Assembly: GCF_021310995.1 (NCBI RefSeq)
Contig: NZ_CP054150.1
Location: forward strand, 1,426,001-1,490,000
DNA: 64,000 bases
Reading direction: 5' to 3'
Origin: Agrobacterium vaccinii
GTDB lineage: Bacteria; Pseudomonadota; Alphaproteobacteria; Rhizobiales; Rhizobiaceae
This document shows positions 26,046 through 33,379 of this stretch, piece after piece. The notes under the pieces were generated by a model. The model ran no database searches. It was not told the DNA's origin and saw nothing but the letters and a program-made list of their open reading frames with translations. Within the stretch, counting starts at the first letter, position 1; each line of letters begins with the position of its first letter. The translations under genes were made by a program, and so were the position numbers.

Positions 26046-26600
26046 ATGACCAGGAGTCATTTTCTGCTAGATACAAGCGTGTTGAGCGAAGCGAGATGCG
26101 CAAAACCAGTTGAAGAAGTAGTAAGATTTCTAAGGGCACTTCCGAAAGGATCTGTCGCAGTACCGACGTGGACCATCTTCGAGCTCGAGCGCGGCGGACA
26201 GATGTTGCGCCTGATAGACGCGCCGCGAGCCATCCCGCTTCTGAGGTGGCTTGATGATCTGCTCGAGACAGATGTTTTTGTACCTCCTACTAACGCGGAA
26301 ATACACAGACTGATTGCCCGGATGTCAGTTGTACCTGAACTCCGAAGGTTCTGGTCTGGATCAGCGGGGTCCACCAAAATGAGATTTGGATCAGATCCCA
26401 GCATCGCTGCGGTCGCGATCCACTATGAAATGCCAATCGCGACTAGAGACATCAGAGATTTCATGTTGATCCATTCGCACTTTCCTCTTCCAGGTCTGTT
26501 TGATCCATATCGTTCACGGTGGTTCGTGGAACCCGTGGGAGAATGGCGAATGGCGTTTGACAGAACCTGTACCGAAAATGCTCCAATGATGTGGATGTGA
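26046..26600 (+). CDS. PIN-domain (VapC-like) ribonuclease without visible antitoxin
   Basis: The 184-residue protein opens SHFLLDTSVLSEARCAKPVEEV, the first acidic motif of VapC toxins (Asp9). The second acidic residue lies in WTIFELERG near 44, and the third motif in PIATRDIRDF near 135. PIN domains cut RNA, in VapC usually tRNA or rRNA. It is longer than a typical VapC (about 130-140 residues), with about 40 extra C-terminal residues. The first ATG fitting the domain is at 26046. No VapB-like gene lies upstream, so the antitoxin is missing, distant or not needed. Confidence 0.7.
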   Translation: MTRSHFLLDTSVLSEARCAKPVEEVVRFLRALPKGSVAVPTWTIFELERGGQMLRLIDAPRAIPLLRWLDDLLETDVFVPPTNAEIHRLIARMSVVPELRRFWSGSAGSTKMRFGSDPSIAAVAIHYEMPIATRDIRDFMLIHSHFPLPGLFDPYRSRWFVEPVGEWRMAFDRTCTENAPMMWM

Positions 26601-27082
26601 CATAATTTCTGGAAGGATCAGGGGGCGATTTTTAGATTTTTTCAACGGAGGTGGTTGCCACGGGATTACCGCAAGCGTCACCTCCACCTGCCCCTAAATG
26701 ATACAGGCCGTCTCCTCACAAACCTTTTCTTCTCCAGAAAAATCAGGGAATGACAGTTTCGGGCCGTATACCCATTAACCATTTATTAAATTGAATTCTT
26801 AAACAATTTTAACCACGTGCAGCGCTAACCCATTGGTTTCGATGCACTACTCGTTGAAAATTTCTATTGACGGATTGCCGACACTGTGTTGATTTTACCT
26901 CGAATTGATCCAAATGCGATCGATTAAACAAGGACCTGAACCACATGCAACAAGTTGCACCGACATACACGGCCTGGAAGGGCCAACAAGCCGCCTAAGG
27001 CATCGGTACGACTCCGGTGACCGACGCGGTCCCGGCACCTTCCCTCAGCAAGACGACCATGTTTTGAAAATTGAGGAAACGC
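26601..27082. other. AT-rich gap; candidate left boundary zone of the Tn7-like element
   Basis: These 480 bases contain no gene I can support. A hairpin is possible at 26647-26685 (GGAGGTG paired with CACCTCC, 25-base loop). The part 26760-26930 is markedly AT-rich compared with its neighbours. The tnsA-proximal transposon end, with its transposase-binding repeats, would be expected here, but I could not pick out convincing repeats. Confidence 0.35.
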
Positions 27083-27282
27083 ATGTCTAAGTCCAATACC
27101 ACTTCCCCTCGCCGCAACGGCCTCTCTCATCGACAATGATCTTGGCGCGGCATCAAACTGATGCCACCCCGACACCCATCGGTCTGTCCGCAGGGTGTCT
27201 TCCGGTTTCACCGGAGAGATTGGTCCGAAGCGCCATGATGCCGCTGTCGGACCGCGCGCACCGGGCCTCCCGTCCGGTCTGA
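27083..27282 (+). other. Chain of overlapping micro-frames ahead of the Tn7-like operon
   Basis: An 18-codon frame starts at 27083 with GAGGAAA upstream. Its TGA overlaps the ATG of a 48-codon frame (27136-27282, ATGA), whose TGA in turn overlaps an ATG at 27282 (TGATG) opening an 18-codon frame that ends 16 bases before the first operon gene. No product resembles anything known. Two successive stop-start overlaps could be a coupled leader or coincidence. Confidence 0.3.
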
Positions 27283-27353
27283 TGCCAAGACATGCGGTTG
27301 GTTCCCAGATCCAGCCGATGACAACCCCGATAGAGTGAGAAAGGATCTGCGCC

Positions 27354-27770
27354 ATGACGCAGTGTGAGGACCCGCGCCTTCTTTTTGGCGAACGCATTCC
27401 TGCAAAGTTCATCCCCGATCTCCGGGCGTGGTTCAAAAACCAGCCCGCAGGTCACTTCAGCCGCGCTGAGCGGGAGTTGCACTCCGTCGCCGCCGTTGCG
27501 TGGGCTAACTCGTCCCGTCCGACGATTGTCCAGGCCTACTGGATTCTCTGCGGCCTCATCGATGAGGATGCAAGCTACGGCGGCGGAGGTGTTCGCAAAC
27601 CTTCTCTCACCACGTTCCGTAACCGTGTCCGCTCCCTTCCCCCTGAATTCGTCCGATCCATGCGTTTGGGACGGCGTCGGCGAACGACGACGTTTGATCT
27701 CGTATCTGCAGCTTCTGCCGTGATCGAGCCCACTTACACCGCCACCGCGAATGTCGCCAACGACAACTAA
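27354..27770 (+). CDS. Small TnsB-HTH-like protein, first gene of the transposition operon
   Basis: The 138-residue protein resembles the DNA-binding segment of the TnsB encoded 2.7 kb downstream. Here the order is FSRAERELH, ANSSRPTI, PSLTTFRNRVRSLPPEF and GRRRRTTTFDLV; in TnsB residues about 210-300 it is FTDEERNLH, ASRTKPTV, IGETSFRKKINKLPEF and GRKKARLYFQIV. It lacks any catalytic domain, so it could bind the transposon ends or regulate the operon. AGGA stands 8 bases before the ATG. The resemblance is read by eye and needs a profile comparison. Confidence 0.7.
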   Translation: MTQCEDPRLLFGERIPAKFIPDLRAWFKNQPAGHFSRAERELHSVAAVAWANSSRPTIVQAYWILCGLIDEDASYGGGGVRKPSLTTFRNRVRSLPPEFVRSMRLGRRRRTTTFDLVSAASAVIEPTYTATANVANDN

Positions 27771-27780
27771 GGAGAACACA

Positions 27781-28098
27781 ATGAAGAAGCCCTACATCAT
27801 CAACAGAGACCGCCTGAACGAAATCACCGACGAGGCTTTCGTAGCTGCCGAAGCCGAGATGAACCTCCGTGTTTTGAACGGATATTTAGATGTTGAGCGC
27901 AACGCCCTCGAGGTGGCGCTTTCTACAGCATCGGAGGTGCCCGGTAACGAACGTAAAGTATGGGAGCTGATGAGTTCCTTGATCGCGGAGACGAATGAAG
28001 GTCTCAAGCGTGAGGGGCACCCGGTCCTGTACTGTGTCTCGTATGAGGTTTTCACCGCCCTGCTTGCTGAGCGCGTCGTTCGCGAGCCGGTTCATTAG
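27781..28098 (+). CDS. Uncharacterised operon protein, 105 residues
   Basis: The product starts MKKPYIINRDRLNEITDEAF and is mostly helical (EMNLRVLNGYLDVERNALEVAL, KVWELMSSLIAETNEGL). There is no Cys cluster, signal peptide or membrane helix. GGAG lies 8 bases before the ATG, 10 bases after the previous stop, so it is co-transcribed. I do not recognise it. Its position suggests a role in transposition control or cargo function. Confidence 0.7.
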   Translation: MKKPYIINRDRLNEITDEAFVAAEAEMNLRVLNGYLDVERNALEVALSTASEVPGNERKVWELMSSLIAETNEGLKREGHPVLYCVSYEVFTALLAERVVREPVH

Positions 28099-28167
28099 AT
28101 CCCTCAGGAAATCTTCTGCGAGACAGACTCTGACATGCATAAATCATTGTTGAAGAAAGGAAAAAAC

Positions 28168-28629
28168 ATGTCTGACCACGACACGAAGGCAACGCTTTTG
28201 GATTGCGTCGAGGTTCTCGGTGATCTCATCCATCAGCCCGGAGTTCGCGTTGCCTTTGGCATCGATGAACTGGAGGCTGCTGATTATCATCCGCGTCCGT
28301 TCTTCGATGTTCTTCTCGATGAAGAGAGACCGCTGCACGAACGTATCAGCCGCGTTATGGCACGCCGCGATGAGGTCGCCGAGATGCGTGGACGCGAATA
28401 CGACAAAGCGCCGATGACGATGGTTCATGGATGCCCGTCGGAGAAGATTCTCGCCTATTATGCCCGAATTGCGCAGAAAATGCCGTCATCCACTGATGTG
28501 TCCTTTAAGGCGTTAATCAGTCAGCTTCGCGCCCAGATGCACTGGCGCTTCGACGAAGCCAACACTGACGCTTGGTGTAAGATGTTCCTAGACCGCGCCT
28601 TTGATGAAGAGCTGAGCGCAGCACTGTAG
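28168..28629 (+). CDS. Uncharacterised operon protein, 153 residues
   Basis: The product begins MSDHDTKATLLDCVEVLGDL and contains a run of charged helices (LLDEERPLHERISRVMARRDEV; LISQLRAQMHWRFDEANTDAW). It seems soluble and helical, with no recognisable catalytic motif. AAAGGA precedes the ATG at 28168; an in-frame ATG at 28135 is less likely as it would place the ribosome site inside the gene. It follows the previous gene by about 70 bases. Function unknown. Confidence 0.7.
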   Translation: MSDHDTKATLLDCVEVLGDLIHQPGVRVAFGIDELEAADYHPRPFFDVLLDEERPLHERISRVMARRDEVAEMRGREYDKAPMTMVHGCPSEKILAYYARIAQKMPSSTDVSFKALISQLRAQMHWRFDEANTDAWCKMFLDRAFDEELSAAL

Positions 28630-28705
28630 TAATTACCAGACGGTCGTAACAGCCGTCCGGCTTGTCTCCATTCCCCCCAAAAATCGATAAAGAAAGGAAA
28701 CTGCC

Positions 28706-29137
28706 ATGTTGCAGAATGAACACCCGTGTCTTCCGATCAGCACGCCCATCCCCGCTACCTTCCATAAGGATATCGACAATCTGGCCCGCTGGATTCGCGG
28801 AAGCGGCTTTAGCGACATTGAGGCCGACTTCATCATCGAAGCAGTGCTTGAATACCTTGATCCGGGTCTACCGAGCATCGCGTACCTTTACAGGCGCATG
28901 ACCCGCCGCATCGCGTTACTCTCTCACCACGACGACCGTCTCTACGATGTCCCGCGCTTTGTCTCGTTTTGCCACTATGTAAAATCTCTTCCCCCGGTGC
29001 TCGTTGCTCTGTGCCGTAACAATCGCGCGCACCCGGAGACCAGTCAGGACGACGTCGTTTTGATCGGCGACCGCACCGCGAGTTCCATGCTGGAGTCCAA
29101 CCTCGCTGCGGCAGCCGACCGCCATCAGCGACAGTGA
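28706..29137 (+). CDS. Uncharacterised operon protein, related to the first operon gene
   Basis: The 143-residue product shares with the 27354 gene a layout of helical N-terminal half, then VPRFVSFCHYVKSLPPVLVALCRNNR (compare PSLTTFRNRVRSLPPEFVRSM), then a strand-like end DDVVLIGDRTAS. If the likeness holds, it is a second stand-alone copy of the TnsB-type DNA-binding segment, more diverged. AAAGGAAA precedes the ATG. It ends 10 bases before the next start, so the operon continues without a break. Confidence 0.65.
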   Translation: MLQNEHPCLPISTPIPATFHKDIDNLARWIRGSGFSDIEADFIIEAVLEYLDPGLPSIAYLYRRMTRRIALLSHHDDRLYDVPRFVSFCHYVKSLPPVLVALCRNNRAHPETSQDDVVLIGDRTASSMLESNLAAAADRHQRQ

Positions 29138-29147
29138 GGTCAGGAAA

Positions 29148-29300
29148 ATGAAGGCACGCCGTATCCTCCGCGAAATCCAGCACCACGCGCTCGGATTTGA
29201 CGCTCTCCCTACCCCGGACGCCCCCGGGATTCTTACCCCCGATCGCCCTAACGTGGGTCGCTTCGTTCGTTTCGTGGACGGTGCTTATCTTCAACGATGA
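29148..29300 (+). CDS. Short frame upstream of, and overlapping, the TnsA-like gene
   Basis: A 50-codon frame with a good ribosome site (AGGAAA) begins MKARRILREIQHHALGFDAL and looks coding throughout, with Pro/Asp/Arg-rich composition like its neighbours, but stops at TGA 29298-29300. The TnsA-like protein continues in the +1 frame without a convincing ATG start. It is either the true N-terminus of TnsA joined by a +1 frameshift at CGA-TGA, a leader coupled to a GTG restart at 29281, or a sequencing error. I cannot decide from sequence alone. Confidence 0.5.
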   Translation: MKARRILREIQHHALGFDALPTPDAPGILTPDRPNVGRFVRFVDGAYLQR

Positions 29301-30003
29301 ATCCCTGACGTTCGAGGAAGCGGGTGACCGCACTGACGTTGCCTGGATTCGCCCCACGCCTCCGACGGGCTACATCAAGCAGCGTAAGCCCAAGGAAAAG
29401 GGATCCGTTGTCGGCAACGACTATGCTCACCGTTTCAACCGAGCGCTTTCCTACGCCAGCGGCCTCGAGAGTAAGTTCACGATGATGCTCCTCGCAGACC
29501 GACATGTCGTCGACTTGCGTGAGCAGTGGCCAAAGCTCTGGTACTGGCGGCCAGGCGCACGCACTCAGAACTGGACGGTCGTTGATCACTACGCTGTCTA
29601 CGACACCGGTTTCCGCATCGCATACTCGGTGAAAGCTAGCGAGTTCCTCGGAGAGAGCGAGGCTTTTGATATCCGGGATTTGGTGCGCGAGCAGCTCATG
29701 GGCGACAAGTTCGACGAGTACGTCGTTCTCACGGAAGAACAGATCACCGATGACAAGGCCGCAAACGCGGAGGACATCGTCGTAGCATGTTCCAACCGGA
29801 ACGACTGCCACTGTGCGCTCGTCATGGAGTTCATGCGTACCATAGTCCAGCCCATCAGCTTTCTCGCGGTCGAGCGCACGCTGCCGCCGGAGATCGATGT
29901 ACGCAACTCCCTGCTCTGCCTGATCTACGACGGTCTGGTCGAGCACCTGTCGCCGGAGCAGGCCTTCGACGACGCCCCATTCATCCAGACGATCATCAAC
30001 TAA
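29281..30003 (+). CDS. TnsA-like transposon endonuclease
   Basis: This frame (240 residues from a GTG at 29281) has the core of a restriction-type nuclease as in TnsA. LESKF supplies the first acidic residue, then ADRHVVDLREQWPKLWYW, VVDHYAVYD with the second Asp, and FRIAYSVKAS with the Lys. In Tn7, TnsA cuts the 5' strands while TnsB cuts the 3' strands, giving cut-and-paste movement. The C-terminal part would contact TnsB/TnsC. The first 20 residues are uncertain because of the frame problem with 29148-29300; no strong ribosome site precedes the GTG. It ends 14 bases before tnsB. Confidence 0.65.
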   Translation: MLIFNDESLTFEEAGDRTDVAWIRPTPPTGYIKQRKPKEKGSVVGNDYAHRFNRALSYASGLESKFTMMLLADRHVVDLREQWPKLWYWRPGARTQNWTVVDHYAVYDTGFRIAYSVKASEFLGESEAFDIRDLVREQLMGDKFDEYVVLTEEQITDDKAANAEDIVVACSNRNDCHCALVMEFMRTIVQPISFLAVERTLPPEIDVRNSLLCLIYDGLVEHLSPEQAFDDAPFIQTIIN

Positions 30004-30017
30004 CAAGGAGAGCAAAT

Positions 30018-32270
30018 ATGCTCGATCTCATGACTCCGGCCACCGGCTCCAGCCTGCTGCCTATCAAGACCACCTCCCGTCTTACGGAATTCGACAAGAT
30101 CATCATCAATGGCGTTGAGTACATGTGGGATAAAGATGTTGCCGATGAGCGCATCTTTATCATGGCCGAAGGAAACGGCCGCGCACGAAAGATCGATTGC
30201 ACCACAGTCGAGGCGATGATCGAAATCGGTGACATGGTCGTCATCGAGGGATATTATTACGCGCGCGCCGTCGAGCGCCGTGCCCTTGTCGGCCATGACA
30301 GCGTCCTGGCAATGCAGGATCACAAGCTTAATGAGGCGATCCGCAAGCTCAAGTGGGTTCAGCTCGCCATGCGCGCCAAGTCGGAGCGCAAGTACGGCAA
30401 GCTGGCGGACGCTGAAGATCTTCCCTTTCGCATCCTGCGCGACTACCAGAAGTCCATCGCCGCGGCGATGAAGCGTGATGGTGGCAAGCTTCAGGAAACG
30501 AACTCGAAGAACAGCAAAGGTCAGAGCCTGCTGCTTGGCGCTGCGCCGCCCTTGCGTACGCTCAATCACTGGATCGCGCAGTACAAGGCTGCCGACTATG
30601 ACATCAGCGGCCTGATAGACCATCGCCATGGAGACCACACGTCGCCCTTCACGGACGAGGAGCGAAACCTCCACACGCGCTTTGCACTCAAATATGCGAG
30701 CCGTACCAAACCCACGGTCCCCCACCTTCACCGCCGCATGGTCGCAACCTTCATCCGCCTGAACCGCTCCCGCGTTCTTGAGGGTCTGCCAAAGCTTCGT
30801 CCCATCGGGGAGACGAGCTTCCGCAAGAAGATCAACAAACTCCCAGAGTTCTACAAAATGTCCGGACGCGAGGGCAGAAAGAAGGCTCGCCTCTACTTTC
30901 AGATCGTACGCGGCGGTATCGACAAGGGAATTCCGGGTCAGCGCGGCGAAACGGATGAATGGACAGTCGAACTCAAGACCATCTTGGAAGATACCGGTGT
31001 CTGGAACGACCTACTACCCGAGGAACGCCGCGCGCTTCAGACAGTTCGTCTGTTTTTTTCCGGCGTGATCGATGTCGCCACTAAATGCATCGTTGCCTTC
31101 CGCGTATTCGTCAACGCGCCCAATACTGACAGCGCGCTGACAACCCTTGAGCTAACCACCCGCGACAAGACTTTCCTGGCGAAGGCAGCCGGGTGCAGGT
31201 CTCCATGGGAAATGAAGTGCAAGTTCCACTCGATAGGTTTGGACAACGCCTCCTGGAACAAGTCGGATGCCGTTCGCGGCACCCTTCTGGATGCCGGTGT
31301 CAGGGAAGTCTTCCCTCCAGCTCGGGAACCGTACCTGCGCGGCACGATTGAGCGCTTCTTCCGCACCCTGGCATTTCTCGGCCTTCAGGACTTCACCGGG
31401 CGGACCTTCAGCAACGTCGTCAAGAAGGGTGATTACGACCCTGATCAGGACGCCTCGATCCGTACCGACCAGCTCGCGCTGATCTTTATCCGGCTGATCG
31501 TGGATGTATATCACAACATCCCGCATTCGGGATTGTGGGGTGCGACACCGCGACAGGCTTGGCTCGAACTGACCCGAGGTCGCAAGTTATCTCCGCCGCC
31601 GACTGGTTCCTTGCGCCGCAACATCTACGGCACCCATGCGATCCGCTCGATTACCAAGCAGGGTATCGTCTTCGAAGACATCCAGTTCCAGTCCGAAGAG
31701 ATCCAGCAGATCCGCCGTGACGATCCCAGCATGCAGGTTCATATCCGCGTCGACCGATATGATCTCAGCGAGATTTCAGTCATCTGGAAGAACGGATTTC
31801 TTCGTGTCCCGGCGACCCTCAAGGGATTGAAAGGAGTGAGCTACTGGCAGTGGATGAAAGCGAAGGAGCGTCTGCGTCTTCATGACCGCCAGGACTACGA
31901 CCTTCGCGCGGACGTGATCGCCGACGCTCTCGAGTGGGCGGCGGAACAGTCCGACGTAGCCATTGCCCAGTTGGAGCTGGATGCACCGCCCCTCAAGTTT
32001 GACGAGTACGAATACGAGGACGCGCGCATGGCCCGCTTCATCCGCGCGACCGACACGGGTAGCGAACTGGCCGGGAAGGTCCGTGCCCAGGCATCGCTCC
32101 GCCCGGAACTCGCGGGTATCTTTGGTTCATCGGCTCCCAAGGCGGTTCTTGCCGACGAGGTCAAGGCGCAGCGCAGCGCTGAGGAAATTGCCGAGCTACG
32201 TGCCGCAGAGGCTCGCAAGACCGCCCGCCGCGCGCCGTCCGAAGACGACGAATTCGGTATCATCGACTAA
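30018..32270 (+). CDS. tnsB: TnsB-like DDE transposase (Mu/Tn7 type)
   Basis: The 750-residue protein has N-terminal DNA-binding segments (a zone around 75-110 with IRKLKWVQLAMRAKSERKYG, another at about 210-300), then an RNase H-fold catalytic core: Asp352 in GVIDVATK, Asp409 in IGLDNASW and Glu445 in LRGTIERFF, a DD(35)E arrangement. A Mu-type C-terminal beta domain follows (IVFEDIQFQSEEI, VHIRVDRYDLSEISVIW), then a charged tail ending DDEFGIID that may contact TnsC. It binds the element ends and joins them to the target. AAGGAG precedes the ATG at 30018. All catalytic residues are present. Confidence 0.92.
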   Translation: MLDLMTPATGSSLLPIKTTSRLTEFDKIIINGVEYMWDKDVADERIFIMAEGNGRARKIDCTTVEAMIEIGDMVVIEGYYYARAVERRALVGHDSVLAMQDHKLNEAIRKLKWVQLAMRAKSERKYGKLADAEDLPFRILRDYQKSIAAAMKRDGGKLQETNSKNSKGQSLLLGAAPPLRTLNHWIAQYKAADYDISGLIDHRHGDHTSPFTDEERNLHTRFALKYASRTKPTVPHLHRRMVATFIRLNRSRVLEGLPKLRPIGETSFRKKINKLPEFYKMSGREGRKKARLYFQIVRGGIDKGIPGQRGETDEWTVELKTILEDTGVWNDLLPEERRALQTVRLFFSGVIDVATKCIVAFRVFVNAPNTDSALTTLELTTRDKTFLAKAAGCRSPWEMKCKFHSIGLDNASWNKSDAVRGTLLDAGVREVFPPAREPYLRGTIERFFRTLAFLGLQDFTGRTFSNVVKKGDYDPDQDASIRTDQLALIFIRLIVDVYHNIPHSGLWGATPRQAWLELTRGRKLSPPPTGSLRRNIYGTHAIRSITKQGIVFEDIQFQSEEIQQIRRDDPSMQVHIRVDRYDLSEISVIWKNGFLRVPATLKGLKGVSYWQWMKAKERLRLHDRQDYDLRADVIADALEWAAEQSDVAIAQLELDAPPLKFDEYEYEDARMARFIRATDTGSELAGKVRAQASLRPELAGIFGSSAPKAVLADEVKAQRSAEEIAELRAAEARKTARRAPSEDDEFGIID

Positions 32271-32284
32271 AAAGGAAAGAGAAA

Positions 32285-33379
32285 ATGGCCAGAAATAACA
32301 TGAACCCGGAGCTGATCGAGGCGTTGTCGCGTGTTCGCGCATCTATGCCCCAGTCCGAACTCGACGTCGCCGACCGTATCGCGGAGATTTCCGCCAAGCA
32401 TGTCGAGACACATCGTGACCGTGCCTTCAACAGCCGATTCCGCAAGATGAAACGTAGCCTCGTCGCCCATTTTTCGGGCGACACCAAGCAGCACCGCATC
32501 CTGATTGTAACGGGAGAGTCGCATTCAGGAAAGACCGCCATGATCGAGAATGCTCTCGACAACGACGCGGGGTTCGACCCGTACCCCGACAGCAATGGGA
32601 ACATGACCATGCCGGTCCTCAGAATGGAATGCGCGTCCCCCGCATACCTTGTGAACGTAGCGCTCGACGGTCTCGAGGCCCTCGGTTATCCGATGGATCC
32701 AAAGACGCGTGAAAAGGTCGCCTGGACAGAATTCCGCAAGCGCCTCAAGCAGCGCAAGGTGCTTCTCGTGTTCATCGACGAGGCTCAGCACAGCGTCAAT
32801 TCGACCAACGGAGCTGAACTGCAGAAGCTGCGGGATATCCTCAAGCATATGGTGCAGATGAAGGACTGGCCGATTCGCATCATCCTCGCCGGAGTCCCTC
32901 CTCTCGAAAAGTTCAGAGAGGACCAGCAGATCAGAAAGCGCTCCATGACGCTGCACCTTGGCCCGCTCACCACAGGTCATAACGACGAACACGTCCGCCA
33001 CTGGGTGAAGAAAATCGTGACCGAGCATGCTGAAATGGAGATCGACGACTTCATGGCTGGTGACTTCCCTCAGAGGCTGATTCACGCTTGCGGCGGCTGT
33101 TTCGGATCGATCGTCCAGTTGACCCGCCTGGCGATCGAAGAGGAACTCATGAAAGGTGCGGCCACAGTCGGAGCGCCGAGCTTTGCGAATGCCTACAAGA
33201 CGATGACCGGATGCCTTGTGAACGAGAACATCTTCACTGCCAAGACATGGCACCAGATCCAGGGTTCGGGCGCGAAGTTGGAGAGCGGATCGACTTCTGG
33301 ATCCACTACGGACTATGATGACGACAAGCCGTGTGCGGCGCGCCTCAAGCCTTTGCGCGGCGGGGAGCGACCAAAGTGA
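32285..33379 (+). CDS. tnsC: TnsC/TniB-like AAA+ transposition regulator
   Basis: The 364-residue ATPase has Walker A GESHSGKT (residues 77-84), Walker B VLLVFIDEAQHS near 160, and a sensor region IRIILAGVPPLEKF near 200 as in TniB. In Tn7 relatives this ATPase forms filaments on target DNA and joins the TniQ/TnsD target selector to the transposase. AGGAAAGAG precedes the ATG, 14 bases after tnsB. Its TGA overlaps the GTG start of tniQ as GTGA, so the two are translated together. All ATPase motifs look intact. Confidence 0.9.
   Translation: MARNNMNPELIEALSRVRASMPQSELDVADRIAEISAKHVETHRDRAFNSRFRKMKRSLVAHFSGDTKQHRILIVTGESHSGKTAMIENALDNDAGFDPYPDSNGNMTMPVLRMECASPAYLVNVALDGLEALGYPMDPKTREKVAWTEFRKRLKQRKVLLVFIDEAQHSVNSTNGAELQKLRDILKHMVQMKDWPIRIILAGVPPLEKFREDQQIRKRSMTLHLGPLTTGHNDEHVRHWVKKIVTEHAEMEIDDFMAGDFPQRLIHACGGCFGSIVQLTRLAIEEELMKGAATVGAPSFANAYKTMTGCLVNENIFTAKTWHQIQGSGAKLESGSTSGSTTDYDDDKPCAARLKPLRGGERPK

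Noticed and set aside
29248..30015. Minus-strand open frame of 255 codons
   Set aside because: It mirrors the TnsA-like gene; the plus-strand frame has the nuclease motifs and fits the operon.
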